Positions 20,206 through 30,231 of a DNA stretch of 64,000 nt are shown here, one piece after another. The DNA comes from Pseudomonas brassicacearum (lineage in GTDB: Bacteria; Pseudomonadota; Gammaproteobacteria; Pseudomonadales; Pseudomonadaceae): assembly GCF_003732265.1 (NCBI RefSeq), contig NZ_MOBK01000001.1:620001-684000 (forward strand), read 5' to 3'. The position numbers and the translations under genes were made by a program. The stretch's first letter is position 1; every line of letters starts with the position of its first letter. Below the pieces are notes generated by a model. That model searched no databases, was not told the origin of the DNA, and saw nothing but the letters and a program-made list of their open reading frames with translations.

Positions 20206-21351
20206 TTGAACAGCTCAACCCCTCGACCCACCGTGCTGGTGGTCGACGATATGCCGGCCAATCTGCAACTGATCAGTGAGCTGTTGTTTGATCTCTATCA
20301 CGTGCGCGTGGCGACCAGCGGTGCCCAGGCGTTGCAGATCGTCGAGCGGGCGATACCCGATCTGATTCTGCTGGATGTGATGATGCCCGACCTGGATGGC
20401 TATGAGGTCTGCCGTCGTCTCAAGACAGATCCCAAGACACGTGATGTGCCGGTGCTGTTTTTGAGCGCGCGGAATCAGGACGAAGATGAGTGCCTGGGGT
20501 TCGAGCTTGGCGCGACCGACTACCTGTTCAAGCCGATCAACCCACCCACGCTGCTCGCACGGGTGCAGACCCAGTTGCGCCTCAAGGCGACAGCCGACCT
20601 GTTGCGCTCGCAAAATACCTACCTCGATCAGGAAGTCCTGGCGCGAACCCGTGAGCTGCAAGCCACCCATGACGTGACCATCCTGGCCCTGGCGTCGTTG
20701 GCCGAGACCCGCGACAACGAGACCGGCAATCACCTGCGACGCACGCAGCACTATGTCCGGTTGCTGGCGGAGAAACTGCGCGATCACCCGCGTTTCAGCG
20801 CGCATCTGGATGATCAAAGCATTGAGCTGATGTTCAAGTCAGCACCCCTGCACGATATCGGCAAGGTCGGTATTGCCGACCATATCCTGCTCAAGCCGGG
20901 CCGCTTTGAGCCCGCCGAATTCGAAATCATGAAGACCCATGCCCAATTGGGTTATCAAGCGCTGGTGCATGCCGAGGACATGCTGGGGGCGCAAGTGCCC
21001 TTCCTGCGCATCGCCAAGGAAATTGCGCTGTGCCACCACGAAAAATGGGATGGCAGCGGTTATCCCAATGGACTGGCCGGCGAGGCCATTCCGGTCAGCG
21101 CCCGCCTGATGGCCGTCGCCGATGTCTACGACGCGGTCATCAGCCGAAGGGTCTACAAGTCGCAAATGTGCCATGAGACAGCGGCAACGATCATCCGCGA
21201 CGGCGCCGGCCGGCATTTTGATCCGGACGTGGCGGCCGCCTTCATCGCCATTGAACAAGAGTTTGAACAGATCGCCGAACGCTATGCCGACCCGGTTACC
21301 GAGGAGTTCCTGGCAAACGTTGATGCGGTGCCGGTTGTTACATCGGAGTAA
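20206..21351 (+). CDS. Response regulator with HD-GYP phosphodiesterase output
   Basis: 381 residues. Receiver domain 1-125 with DD at 14-15, acceptor Asp57 (LLDVMMP) and Lys in FKPIN; a coiled linker; then an HD-GYP domain ~155-370 with H216-D217 (PLHDIGK), HHEKWDGSGYP (Gly285-Tyr286-Pro287) and the metal-binding histidines, so an active c-di-GMP phosphodiesterase is expected. It starts at TTG, supported by GAGGA 7 bp upstream. It is placed 190 bp behind the hybrid kinase whose Hpt domain could phosphorylate it, and six bases before the diguanylate cyclase gene. Confidence 0.93.
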   Translation: MNSSTPRPTVLVVDDMPANLQLISELLFDLYHVRVATSGAQALQIVERAIPDLILLDVMMPDLDGYEVCRRLKTDPKTRDVPVLFLSARNQDEDECLGFELGATDYLFKPINPPTLLARVQTQLRLKATADLLRSQNTYLDQEVLARTRELQATHDVTILALASLAETRDNETGNHLRRTQHYVRLLAEKLRDHPRFSAHLDDQSIELMFKSAPLHDIGKVGIADHILLKPGRFEPAEFEIMKTHAQLGYQALVHAEDMLGAQVPFLRIAKEIALCHHEKWDGSGYPNGLAGEAIPVSARLMAVADVYDAVISRRVYKSQMCHETAATIIRDGAGRHFDPDVAAAFIAIEQEFEQIAERYADPVTEEFLANVDAVPVVTSE

Positions 21352-21356
21352 ACATC

Positions 21357-22757
21357 ATGAGCTGGGTCGTCAGGCACGCACAGACAATCAAGCGCAGTTG
21401 CTGGATAACAGTCGCCGTTCTGTCGACGCTGATCGTCGTTGCGGTGGTTGATCGTTATCAGCGTCAATACGTCATGCTGCTGGACAGTCAGCAAGCACTG
21501 CTGGCGCAACGCAGTGCCTGGGGTTATGCCAGCCTGTTGAACGATCTGCAAACCCATAAACTGCAGCAATCGATGCTGATGGCCAATCCGCCGCCCAAAG
21601 GCTGCCTGTCCGACGTATTCATTGCCGGACAGCAGCGCTCGACGGCGACCCAGTCTGCGGATGTCGAAGGGCTTTCACAGTACACATTGCGGGTGCCGAT
21701 TCACCAGTTGGCACCAATGCCAAAACCGCAGGCGCCACGCATCCGCCTCAAGGACAGCGGCATCCACATGACCAGCCGGCAACTGCTGGGCTATACCTGC
21801 GATGGTCGTTACGCGGTGATCCAGGAAACGCAGACCCGGTTGGAACCACAACCGCTACTGCCGCCGCAGGCGCTGGGCTCAGCGATTGCCGAGGGGCTTA
21901 TCGTGCATGTCGCCCTGACGCAGGGTCAGGGACCCACCTTGTATTTCGACATCCACTTCTCCGCCGGCAAGGCCACGTACCTGCCGGCCACGGAGGCGGC
22001 CTGGTCGACCTCATTGCCTTTTCAGGTGCAAGGCGAAGAGCGCTTCTTCCGGCACTACGCGAATCTGCACCATGGGCTGCTAATGCGTATCTACAGTGAT
22101 CCACTGGCGCCGCATTTTCTGTCGCAGTTCCTTAGCTTCAACGGCTTCGGCTTGTTGTTGGCGATCGGTGTACTGGCGTGTTTGCTGCTGATCAGTGGGC
22201 TGGTGACACACCTGATCGACGCCAGTGTGGTGCAACATCAGGCGGCCACTCGTGACTTTCTCACCGGCCTGTACAACCGCCGGGCGGCGATGACGCGGGC
22301 TGAAATGGAATTGGCGCGCGCCACGCGCAAACCGGGTTCGGTCTGCGTATTGATGCTGGATATGGACCACTTCAAGCAGATCAATGACACCCACGGCCAT
22401 GACGGCGGCGATCAGGTGCTGAAGTTTCTGGCGCAGTTACTGACCCGGACAGTACGGCAACAGGACCTGGTGGCCCGCATCGGCGGTGAAGAGTTCCTTA
22501 TCCTGCTGCCGGACACCGATTTGCCAGGCGCACAACAGATGGCCAATCGTCTGCTGCAGGCGCTGCGCACCTCGACGGTCGAGTACGCCGGCAAGCGAAT
22601 TGGCGTCACCTGCAGCCTGGGTGTGTGCGTCTGGAATGGCCCCGGGGAAAGCGTTCAGAACCTGCTGATCCGTGCGGATCGGCTGCTGTATCACGCCAAG
22701 CAGCAAGGGCGCGACCGCTTTGCCAGTGAGCGCCTGCCCGATTCTGCGCTGGCCTGA
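21357..22757 (+). CDS. Membrane-bound diguanylate cyclase
   Basis: 466 residues. TM helices ~15-33 and ~260-283 bracket a periplasmic sensor region with a cysteine-containing segment (GCLSDVF, GYTCDG). The C-terminal GGDEF domain has an intact GGEEF active site (376-380) and an inhibitory I-site RxxD (367-370), so it should make c-di-GMP with product feedback. The ATG follows the HD-GYP stop by five bases, with CGGAG in the previous gene's end, so the two opposing enzymes are translated together. Confidence 0.93.
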   Translation: MSWVVRHAQTIKRSCWITVAVLSTLIVVAVVDRYQRQYVMLLDSQQALLAQRSAWGYASLLNDLQTHKLQQSMLMANPPPKGCLSDVFIAGQQRSTATQSADVEGLSQYTLRVPIHQLAPMPKPQAPRIRLKDSGIHMTSRQLLGYTCDGRYAVIQETQTRLEPQPLLPPQALGSAIAEGLIVHVALTQGQGPTLYFDIHFSAGKATYLPATEAAWSTSLPFQVQGEERFFRHYANLHHGLLMRIYSDPLAPHFLSQFLSFNGFGLLLAIGVLACLLLISGLVTHLIDASVVQHQAATRDFLTGLYNRRAAMTRAEMELARATRKPGSVCVLMLDMDHFKQINDTHGHDGGDQVLKFLAQLLTRTVRQQDLVARIGGEEFLILLPDTDLPGAQQMANRLLQALRTSTVEYAGKRIGVTCSLGVCVWNGPGESVQNLLIRADRLLYHAKQQGRDRFASERLPDSALA

Positions 22758-22888
22758 ATTCGGCCCTGAGGCCGGGATTTCGCTACCAGTTGCGTGCAGA
22801 GGTTGGCCAAAGCAAGGAATGGCCGCTTAACTCTAGAGGTCGACGACGCGAATCCGACTTGCCGTCCTGCCACGCACGGAAGCTCGCC

Positions 22889-23761
22889 ATGGGCCAATTG
22901 CTGATTGATGAACACCTGGTGTTCGACGAGAACAACTTCCTGTTGTTTCGCGCCGACGCCGATGAGGAGCCGTTGCGCATCGGTGCAATCGCCAGCCGCT
23001 GCCTGGCCATGCTGCTCCGGTCGGACGGTGCCGTGGTGCGCAAGCGCGAGCTGATGGCCGGCGCATGGGGGCAATATGGCCTGGAAGTGACCGACAACAG
23101 CCTGGCCCAGGTCGTCCGGCAATTGCGCCTGGCGCTGGAAAAACTGCAGCCCGATCGCGAATTCATCCAGACCTTGCCACGCATAGGCTACAAGCTCGCC
23201 GACGGCGTAAGGGTCGAAGAGTTGTCAGCCGTGGCGAAAACGGCGCCTGCCCCGAGCGAGGCGAAGGCTGGCAGCGAGGCACCCGCCTCTGCTGCAACTC
23301 CGGTATCAACGATGGCCGATGCAGAGGACGAACCGCCATCGATCTCGGCAACACCTGCATCAGCCAGACCCGATTCGACTCCGATCCCCGTGCTCCCAAG
23401 AACATCGACAAAGCGTTGGGGCCTGTGGCTCGCATTGCCGCTGTGGGGCGTACTTGCATTCTTGTCGGGAAAAACCTGGCTGGCACCCTCGCCCGAAGCG
23501 GCGCCGCCCGCGTTCGCCGCGCCCGTCACGATGGATGACGTGCGCGTGCATCTGACGGCTCAGGACGTACAACCCCCAGCGCCATCGCACCTGCAACTGA
23601 TGGTCCAAAACAGTCGAAAACTGGCGGGACTTCTAGGCATCTCGGTGCAAAACATCCACCTCTACCTGTTGCCGTCGCGTCGAGGGGCGGATCAGATTCT
23701 CTGCGATGGCGAGCTGGAAACAGCCAGCAGTCGCTGCATTGGCGTCCAACAACATGACTAG
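22889..23761 (+). CDS. ToxR/CadC-like membrane-bound winged-helix regulator
   Basis: 290 residues. Residues ~10-108 form an OmpR-type winged helix (LLRSDGAVVRKRELMAGAW, then NSLAQVVRQLRLAL and FIQTLPRIGYKL). A proline/alanine-rich linker (~115-172) leads to one TM helix (~176-197) and a ~90-residue periplasmic domain with two cysteines. This is the ToxR/CadC plan: a DNA-binding domain held at the membrane and controlled by a periplasmic sensor, with no receiver domain. ATG 22889 has GGAAG 8 bp upstream. Its stop overlaps the next gene by 8 bp. Target genes are not evident. Confidence 0.88.
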   Translation: MGQLLIDEHLVFDENNFLLFRADADEEPLRIGAIASRCLAMLLRSDGAVVRKRELMAGAWGQYGLEVTDNSLAQVVRQLRLALEKLQPDREFIQTLPRIGYKLADGVRVEELSAVAKTAPAPSEAKAGSEAPASAATPVSTMADAEDEPPSISATPASARPDSTPIPVLPRTSTKRWGLWLALPLWGVLAFLSGKTWLAPSPEAAPPAFAAPVTMDDVRVHLTAQDVQPPAPSHLQLMVQNSRKLAGLLGISVQNIHLYLLPSRRGADQILCDGELETASSRCIGVQQHD

Positions 23762-24272
23762 ACGCGCCGCAAACACACTCTGGAGCCTGGCCTTCGTCGT
23801 CGTTGGCCTGTCGGGCTTGGCGCTGGGACGCCTGTCGGGCGAACACACGACCAAACCGAACCTTTGGTGCACGGGAGAAAGCGCGCACCAAGTGCCGTCC
23901 GAAGTGCGTCCTGCGTGGCTGACGACGCGTTTCAGGCTGGACTTGCAGCCCACCGGCCTCAGCCATATGCGCATGGTGGCCCGATTGATCGATGCCGACT
24001 CGGGCGCTGAAATCGGCGCTCTACGCCGCAACAGTGCCTTTGGGGTGCAACAACAGGACCAGCGATTGCAGATTACTGTCGAGCGTTCCGCCAAGGGCGA
24101 AGCGGACAGCCCGATTCCTGAACTGTCGGGCGCGCTGGGGATGTTTATTTTCCGCTCGGACAACAGCGTGAGCTACTGGATGCGGTCGCTGTCCGATACG
24201 CGCTACCTGTTCGATGACGGCAGTGACATGTTCATACTGTGCAGTCAGCGTTCATCATCGAACAAGGGTTGA
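23754..24272 (+). CDS. ToxS-like single-pass periplasmic partner protein
   Basis: 172 residues. One N-terminal TM helix (LWSLAFVVVGLSGLALGRL) followed by a periplasmic domain with two cysteines (NLWCTGE and FILCSQ), strand-rich (TTRFRLDLQPTGLSHMRMVARLID). It begins with ATGACTAG, overlapping the end of the winged-helix gene, so translation is coupled. The position, size and topology match ToxS, which stabilises ToxR in Vibrio. I see no clear sequence signature of ToxS, so the functional parallel is inference. Confidence 0.75.
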   Translation: MTRRAANTLWSLAFVVVGLSGLALGRLSGEHTTKPNLWCTGESAHQVPSEVRPAWLTTRFRLDLQPTGLSHMRMVARLIDADSGAEIGALRRNSAFGVQQQDQRLQITVERSAKGEADSPIPELSGALGMFIFRSDNSVSYWMRSLSDTRYLFDDGSDMFILCSQRSSSNKG

Positions 24273-24289
24273 TGGCCAAGCGCAAGCGA

Positions 24290-25162
24290 TCAAGTGCGCC
24301 CGACGGAACCTGTGACGGGCAAGTTACCCAGCAACTTCAGCCCCGTGGTTTTCACGAACGTCTCGTAGTCCATCGGTCTCTCGATACGGGTTTCTGCGTT
24401 GGGCAGAACGTACGCCCAGGCGCGCTTCGACGAGGCGTCGTAAACCAGCTTGAACAGGCGCGTCGGCACCCAGACCTTGTTGTCGCCAATGGTGCTGTGG
24501 CCCGAGTCAAAGATCGGTCCGGTAAACACAAAGACGTTGCCATCGGCGCGCTTGGCAAACTTCCTGACATCCGACTCGACCTTGCTCCAGATCTTGCGGT
24601 TGTTGGTCGGGTCTTGCGGCACCATGTTCGACAGCGCAAAGGATTGGGCCATGGCATTAGGGTTCGGTGCATCGGCGGCCGGGGATTGGTGACCACGATC
24701 CACCGCCGGGTGTTGGCTGCGGTAATCGCTCAACTCTGCCCGCCCACCCTTGGGGATACGTGGGTCCGGGTAGAACTGGTTGGTGCGTTCCTCCCCTTTG
24801 GCGTCCTGAAGCTGGGCGGCATTCAGTCGCTCGACCACCACCAATGGCGTCTTGCTGGTTTGCGAGTACAGCACCGCGAAGTTGTCGGAACACAACGCCA
24901 AGGGATTCATGGTGGCAGGCACCGTGGCGATGTTGATCGGCCTGGCTGCCGGGAACAGATCGGCACAGCCGTCGAACGAGGCCAGTTTCTGTTTGTTTGA
25001 ATAGAGGTCCAGCGCCGCGTTCTGGCTGATCGAGCCCGAACGGGACACTTGCTCCTGATGCTGGGCGGGCGGTTTGAGGAGATCCAGCAGGCTGCGGGCT
25101 TGCGCCCCGGTCGAGAGCAAAACAAGGGCCGACAGCCCAACTGCAATTTTGCGTAGGTACAT
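24290..25162 (-). CDS. Exported DNA/RNA non-specific endonuclease
   Basis: 290 residues. Signal peptide 1-22 (cleavage near AQA), then an NUC-family beta-beta-alpha-metal nuclease with the catalytic DRGHQSPAAD (general base His and following metal-binding Asn region NMVPQ) and late VWVPTRLFKLVYD. Family members are Mg2+-dependent nucleases degrading DNA and RNA outside the cytoplasm. A role in nutrient scavenging or competitor DNA degradation is likely. It converges with the ToxS-like gene and has its own promoter region of about 200 bp. Confidence 0.88.
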   Translation of the reverse strand: MYLRKIAVGLSALVLLSTGAQARSLLDLLKPPAQHQEQVSRSGSISQNAALDLYSNKQKLASFDGCADLFPAARPINIATVPATMNPLALCSDNFAVLYSQTSKTPLVVVERLNAAQLQDAKGEERTNQFYPDPRIPKGGRAELSDYRSQHPAVDRGHQSPAADAPNPNAMAQSFALSNMVPQDPTNNRKIWSKVESDVRKFAKRADGNVFVFTGPIFDSGHSTIGDNKVWVPTRLFKLVYDASSKRAWAYVLPNAETRIERPMDYETFVKTTGLKLLGNLPVTGSVGRT

Positions 25163-25378
25163 GCGTCAGATCTTCGATGTGTAGTGAGGGATAAACGAAT
25201 GGCGAGCCCCGATTCACGGGACCAGGTGGCGGCGGTTGCGGATTATAGTGCGGTGAGCATGCGTTCACAGTCCTTGATCAAAATACCGATGCGGGTCCGG
25301 TCGGCTCCGGGCAGTTCGACCGCTGAGGGTCGTGCGGAGGTTATTGACCACCATAAATTCTTTTAGTGCGAGAGGTTT

Positions 25379-26926
25379 CTAAAGCATTTTTTCCAGGCCG
25401 ATCTTGTCGCTGAGCCACGCCTTGAAACTGCGCCAACGACCGCCCGGCTCCGTTCGCAACGTATGCAGGCGGCCGTCGTCTTCAGTGAGCCAGACGACTT
25501 CGCCGTTTTCCAGGCGAGCCTGGTAGCTCACGGCGGGCGCCATGCCCTCAAGCGCCAGCTCGCGCATGTAGCCGGCCAACTCAGGACTGTCGACCAGCAC
25601 GCCGACTTCGGTATTCCACAGCACTGAGCGCGGGTCAAAATTGAAAGAGCCGATGAACACCTTCTGTTTGTCCAGAATCATGGCCTTGGTGTGCAGGCTG
25701 GAGTCCGAGCCACCACTAAAACCACGGGAAGAACCGCCACTGGGGTCGTCCGGCTGAAGCCGCAGCTCATAGAGTTTCACGCCATGTTCGAGCAGGGTCT
25801 TGCGGTAAGGCGCATAACCGCCGTGCACCGCCGGCACGTCGGTGGCTTCCAGTGAATTGGTCAACAAGCGCACATCAACACCGGCATCCGCACGCCCGAG
25901 GAGGTAGCGCATGCCCGACTGTTGCGGGACGAAATAGGCCGAGATCAGGATCAGGTCCTGACTGACCTTATCGAGCTCAGGTCGCAGTTGAGTGGTCATC
26001 AACAGTGCCCGGGCCGGTTCGTCGTCGGCCAGCACCTTGCTCGGAGCGTCCCACATCGCCTTGCTGTGCGCCCAGATCAGTTGCTTGCGCCAGGTTTCGA
26101 GTTGCGGTTGAGTCCGGTAGGTCATGAGGTGATCGTACAACGCCCTGTTCTCGACACGCGTGCTCTGCAGCGATTGCTCGAGGCGTTGCCGACTCTTGAG
26201 CAAATCTTCGGCGGTTGGCTTGTCGGACACCAGTTCACTGATCGGCTGGCTCAGGGCGCTGTTCCAGTATTGATCGAAGCTGCGGCCCAACTGCGCGGCG
26301 ACCGGGCCGACGCACAGCAAATCCATGTCGGTGAAGTTGCGATCGGCCTTGGCGTCGAAATACTCGTCCCCAAGATTGCGTCCACCGACGATGGCTGCGC
26401 TGTTGTCGGCCAGCCACAGTTTGTTGTGCATGCGCCGGTGCTGTTGGGACAGGTTCAGCAGACGGCCCATGGTTCGGGTGACCATCGTGCTGCGCCCCAG
26501 ATGCAAAGGGTTGAAGACACGGATATAGATATTCGGGTGCGCGGCCAGGGTCGCGATGACTTCTTCCTGGCCGTCGCTGGCGGTGTCATCAAGCAACATG
26601 CGCACCCGTACGCCGCGATCGGCGGCCAGCAACAATTCACGCACCAGTGCCCGGGTGCTGAGACCGTTGTGCACGATGTAGTACTGCAGATCGATGCTTT
26701 TCTGCGCGTTGCGAATCAACTCGGCGCGCGCCCGGAACGCTTCGCTGCTGTTAGGCAGCAAGCGAAAACCCGAGCGCCCCTCGTGCGGGGCGGCCTGGGC
26801 CTGGATCGAGCGCCCTAACGCCGATTCGTTGGCCGGTATTGCCTCGCTGAATTCGTGGGGCAAGCGCGTGGGGGTACAGCTGACGACCAGCAGTGCGAGA
26901 AACAGTGCGGGGAAGAACCAGGGCAT
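25379..26926 (-). CDS. Phospholipase D / cardiolipin synthase-like lipoprotein (ClsC type)
   Basis: 515 residues. Two HKD motifs: HNKLWLAD followed by GGRNLGDEYFD, and HTKAMILD followed by IGSFNFDPRS, diagnostic of the PLD superfamily; order and spacing match ClsC/YmdC cardiolipin synthases that join phospholipids. From Met 26926 the N-terminus is a lipoprotein signal (WFFPALFLALLVVSC). A TTG 81 bp upstream would add residues ahead of the signal peptide and is less likely. Probably acts at the periplasmic membrane face. Unlike E. coli clsC there is no ymdB-like gene beside it. Confidence 0.88.
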   Translation of the reverse strand: MPWFFPALFLALLVVSCTPTRLPHEFSEAIPANESALGRSIQAQAAPHEGRSGFRLLPNSSEAFRARAELIRNAQKSIDLQYYIVHNGLSTRALVRELLLAADRGVRVRMLLDDTASDGQEEVIATLAAHPNIYIRVFNPLHLGRSTMVTRTMGRLLNLSQQHRRMHNKLWLADNSAAIVGGRNLGDEYFDAKADRNFTDMDLLCVGPVAAQLGRSFDQYWNSALSQPISELVSDKPTAEDLLKSRQRLEQSLQSTRVENRALYDHLMTYRTQPQLETWRKQLIWAHSKAMWDAPSKVLADDEPARALLMTTQLRPELDKVSQDLILISAYFVPQQSGMRYLLGRADAGVDVRLLTNSLEATDVPAVHGGYAPYRKTLLEHGVKLYELRLQPDDPSGGSSRGFSGGSDSSLHTKAMILDKQKVFIGSFNFDPRSVLWNTEVGVLVDSPELAGYMRELALEGMAPAVSYQARLENGEVVWLTEDDGRLHTLRTEPGGRWRSFKAWLSDKIGLEKML

Positions 26927-27107
26927 GGACAAGGGGCTCGTCCTCAACCTCGACGGGGGCGTTCCAGCGGCAATCTGCACAACTTTTTTCAGTAAAGCCC
27001 GGTTCAAGCAGCCTGTCGAAAATTAACTGCCTTACTGTTCCTGTGCTGCACCGTCTAATCTGAATAGAGCAAGACCCTAAACATGCCTCTTGATCAGGGG
27101 AAACAGG

Positions 27108-27410
27108 ATGACCGAAAAAACAGCGCGCCACTGCTGGTCATGGTTCCTGCTTTCCCTGCTCGCCATCAGCCTGGCGCTGACCGCTGGATGTTCAAGAAAA
27201 GTGCACAGGGATCCCTATGCGCTCTCAAGCTTTGGCTCAAATTGCTACGCAAAAGCGCTACCCACTGCTGGCGAAGGTGGGCTGGCCTGGGGCGACACCC
27301 TGAACATGGCGCGCAAGAAATCCATGGACAATTGCATACGCTATGCCGGCCGCTCCGGTGGCACGCCGAAGACCTGCCAGGTGGTGGTGGCGGAGTGCAA
27401 AAATCAATAG
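27108..27410 (+). CDS. Small lipoprotein
   Basis: 100 residues. Lipobox LTAGC (Cys about residue 28), then a short Cys-rich mature domain (NCYAKAL, DNCIRYAG, KTCQVVVAECKNQ), four cysteines likely in two disulphides. The composition resembles small pseudomonad DUF4189-like or stress lipoproteins, but I cannot name the family. ATG 27108 has GGGGAAACAGG upstream. It converges with a cupin gene. Confidence 0.7.
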   Translation: MTEKTARHCWSWFLLSLLAISLALTAGCSRKVHRDPYALSSFGSNCYAKALPTAGEGGLAWGDTLNMARKKSMDNCIRYAGRSGGTPKTCQVVVAECKNQ

Positions 27411-27467
27411 CGGCCCAAGACCTGGCTTGTGCCACGTCGGCTTGTTTTGTGGGGAGCGGAACTGGCC

Positions 27468-27812
27468 TTAGTCCTGCCGCACAATGTCGACCGAGATCTC
27501 CACCGCCGTCATCGTTCCTCTGTTCTCAAGCCAATGTGTGGTGTTCCTGTCTTCGGGCCAGCCAACTCCCGGCCCATAGTCCGTGGCGACTCCATTGCGA
27601 TGATCGGTGATCGTACCTTGCAGGATGTAGACGGTGCCGGGGCGGTCTACATGGTTGTGAATCGGCCCGAAAACGCCTCCAGGCTCGATGGTCACTTTGC
27701 GCATTCTGAGTTGGCGCCCTGCCATGCCCTCGATCTCAGGACCCAGGTCAATCGTTGCCAGTAACTGCACCGCAACGCCTTTTGTCTCGGGTGCTGGCTG
27801 CTCGTTGTTCAT
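27468..27812 (-). CDS. Cupin-domain protein
   Basis: 114 residues covering one cupin barrel: motif 1 G-P-I-H-N-H-V-D-R-P-G-T-V-Y-I-L-Q-G (metal-binding histidines and Glu/Tyr position) and motif 2 P-E-D-R-N-T-T-H-W-L-E-N. It most resembles the small cupins that bind or turn over a small metabolite; substrate not evident. ATG 27812 with GAGGT 6 bp before it. Confidence 0.82.
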   Translation of the reverse strand: MNNEQPAPETKGVAVQLLATIDLGPEIEGMAGRQLRMRKVTIEPGGVFGPIHNHVDRPGTVYILQGTITDHRNGVATDYGPGVGWPEDRNTTHWLENRGTMTAVEISVDIVRQD

Positions 27813-28045
27813 CACCTTTACCTCTCTGTACAGACAGGGCCTGACTTGCAGTAGACACCCTAATGAGGGTCGGCTGTCGAGAGTCGATTAGCGGTTCAGA
27901 CGTGTCATGAAATGAAAAGAAAGTGTCGTCGAATGAATGGTCGACCGCAAAACAATACGCGTAAAACACGTCACTAACTGTAGTGGCGCTGCGCCTCTTT
28001 CGTACCTCCAAAACATAATAATAATCCGAAGAAGGATCGCGTTTC

Positions 28046-29611
28046 ATGCGTGTGAATTTGCCCGTAACCGAGCAAGAAAGAGTCTTCCCTGCCGAACAAC
28101 GGTTGATCTCCATTACCGACCTTGATAGCCGAATCACTTACTGCAACGAAGCGTTTGTCGCCATCAGCGGTTTCACCCACGACGAATTGATCGGCCAGCC
28201 GCATAACCTGGTCCGACACCCCGACATGCCACCCGGGGTGTTCATTCATATGTGGCACACCATCAAGCAAGGCAAACCCTGGATGGGGATTGTGAAAAAC
28301 CGCGCGAAAAATGGTGATTTCTATTGGGTCAGTGCCTACGTCACGCCCATCTATGAAAACGGGCGCATGAGTGGTTACGAGTCGGTCCGCTCGGTGCCCA
28401 CCCGCGATCAGGTTTGCCGGTCCTCGACACTCTATGCGAGGATGCGTGCCGGCAAGCCGATCGTTTCGCTGAGTGCGCGGATTTTCCGGCCGATGCAACA
28501 CGGTTGGCCATTGCTGATGGCAGCCGGTGTTTCGCTGTTGGGTGATCAGTGGTTACCAAAATCGGCGGCCCAGGGAGTCCTGGTGGCGAGCCTGATAGTT
28601 GCCTGGTACCTGATCGAATCCCGCCAGCGCAAAGCCATCGAGCGCACTCTGGCCGAGCACCCGAAAGCATTCTCCGATCCGTTGGTCGCGCTCACCTTCA
28701 GCGACAACCACGGCCCCCAGGGTCGACTGGACATGGCCATGCTCAGTGAAGAAGCGCGCTTGCAGACAGCACTGACCCGGCTGGTCGATGCCGGGATCAA
28801 TGTAAAAGCCAAAGCCGCACAGTCCTCCGAACTCTCGGGAGCGCAAGCGCAGTCGCTGGATCGCCAGCGCAGTGAAACGGATCAGTCCGCTGCCGCCATC
28901 TCGCAAATGGCGGCAACGAACCAGGAAGTGACGCAAAACGTCATGAACACGGCGAATGCCGCGTCCGAAGCCGACCAGTTGACTCGCGAAGGCAGTGAAC
29001 TGGCCGTGCAAAGCCTGAGCGCCATGCAGGCCATGAACGACGCCGTCAACGAAATCGGCCAGGCGGTCAACGCCTTGGCGAGCGAGACGCAAGCCATCGG
29101 CAGTGTCGTGGATGTCATCACGTCCATCGCCGAACAGACCAACCTGCTGGCGCTGAATGCGGCGATCGAGGCAGCCCGGGCAGGTGAACAAGGTCGAGGT
29201 TTTGCCGTGGTGGCCGACGAGGTGCGCTCCCTGGCACAACGCACCCGCACCTCCACCGAGCAGATCCACGGCATCATCGCATCACTGAACAGCGGCGCCG
29301 ATCGCGCCGTATCCACCGCCAGCCGGGGTGAACAGATTTCCCGCGACAGCATGCAGCGTGTCGAGGCGGTGCAGTCGGCGCTGGTCGGCATCAGTGAAGC
29401 CGTCAGCCGGATCACCGGCATGAGCCAGCAGATGGCGTCGGCCTCGGAAGAACAAAGCCACGTGACGGAAGACATCAATCAACAGATCACGCGGATCGCT
29501 CAACTGTGTGATCACAGTGCCGGACAGGCCAAACAAGGTGCTGCGATCAGCCGGGATCTGGAGGGAATGGCGGAGTATCTGCACGGTTTGGCAGAGCGGT
29601 TTAACCGTTAA
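28046..29611 (+). CDS. aer: Aerotaxis receptor Aer (PAS methyl-accepting chemotaxis protein)
   Basis: 521 residues. N-terminal PAS domain (~10-115; [46 protein letters not shown]), the Aer-type FAD-PAS. Two membrane segments (~153-200), then a cytoplasmic MCP signalling domain with the hairpin tip [21 protein letters not shown] and [15 protein letters not shown]. It has no periplasmic sensor. Aer senses cell redox state and steers swimming toward favourable oxygen. A 230-bp upstream region is free for its promoter. Confidence 0.92.
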   Translation: MRVNLPVTEQERVFPAEQRLISITDLDSRITYCNEAFVAISGFTHDELIGQPHNLVRHPDMPPGVFIHMWHTIKQGKPWMGIVKNRAKNGDFYWVSAYVTPIYENGRMSGYESVRSVPTRDQVCRSSTLYARMRAGKPIVSLSARIFRPMQHGWPLLMAAGVSLLGDQWLPKSAAQGVLVASLIVAWYLIESRQRKAIERTLAEHPKAFSDPLVALTFSDNHGPQGRLDMAMLSEEARLQTALTRLVDAGINVKAKAAQSSELSGAQAQSLDRQRSETDQSAAAISQMAATNQEVTQNVMNTANAASEADQLTREGSELAVQSLSAMQAMNDAVNEIGQAVNALASETQAIGSVVDVITSIAEQTNLLALNAAIEAARAGEQGRGFAVVADEVRSLAQRTRTSTEQIHGIIASLNSGADRAVSTASRGEQISRDSMQRVEAVQSALVGISEAVSRITGMSQQMASASEEQSHVTEDINQQITRIAQLCDHSAGQAKQGAAISRDLEGMAEYLHGLAERFNR

Positions 29612-29645
29612 AGATTACCGATTTATTTTCCAAAAACACAAAGCA

Positions 29646-29739
29646 CCTGTGGGAGCGAGCCTGCTCGCGAAGGCGGCAGCCCATTCAACATTGATGTTGG
29701 CTGCCACACCGCTTTCGCGAGCAGGCTCGCTCCCACAGG
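29646..29739. repeat. Paired REP element (REPIN) after aer
   Basis: Two inverted copies of the Pseudomonas REP GTGGGAGCGAGCCTGCTCGC flank a ~35-bp spacer that itself forms a hairpin (CATTCAACATTGATGTTGG). Non-autonomous mobile repeat dispersed by RAYT transposases. Confidence 0.9.
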
Positions 29740-29785
29740 GATTTCATTTGCCTGAGGTAGTGCGTCAGCAGGTCCACCCCCACTA

Positions 29786-30115
29786 CTAATCCACAATGAA
29801 CAACTTCGCCCCGGTGGTGGTGAACGACCGATGTCCCTCGGCATTATTACCCACCTGATAACTCATTCCCGGCGTCAGTGTGAACTGCCGACCATCTTCC
29901 AGCTCCGTATGCAACTGCCCCTCGAGGCACAACAGGATGTGCCCCCTCCAGCACCAGTGATCGGCCAGATACCCAGGGCTGTACTCAACCATCCGCACAC
30001 GCGCTGAACCAAACTGACAGGTCCGCCAATAGGCTGTGCCCGTCTGACCCGCATACGCCACCGGCTCTATCGTTGACCAATCGGTGGTACCGAAAGGGAT
30101 TGCGGTGAGATCCAT
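29786..30115 (-). CDS. DHCW-motif cupin protein
   Basis: 109 residues. One cupin barrel in which motif 1 reads Y-L-A-D-H-W-C-W-R-G-H-I-L-L-C-L-E-G, close to the 'DHCW-motif cupin fold' family, and motif 2 has M-S-Y-Q-V-G-N-N-A-E-G-H-R-S-F. Reaction unknown for the family. ATG 30115 is chosen over an upstream frame extension because GAGG lies 6 bp before it. Confidence 0.8.
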   Translation of the reverse strand: MDLTAIPFGTTDWSTIEPVAYAGQTGTAYWRTCQFGSARVRMVEYSPGYLADHWCWRGHILLCLEGQLHTELEDGRQFTLTPGMSYQVGNNAEGHRSFTTTGAKLFIVD

Positions 30116-30231
30116 GGTTGCCTCATCGAAGTACAATAATTGCCGACCGTAACAATCTGGCGATCGTGCCGATAGACACAGACGGTCCGCATTTATGGGA
30201 TACAGGTGCCGCGAACCCGCAACGGGCCATA

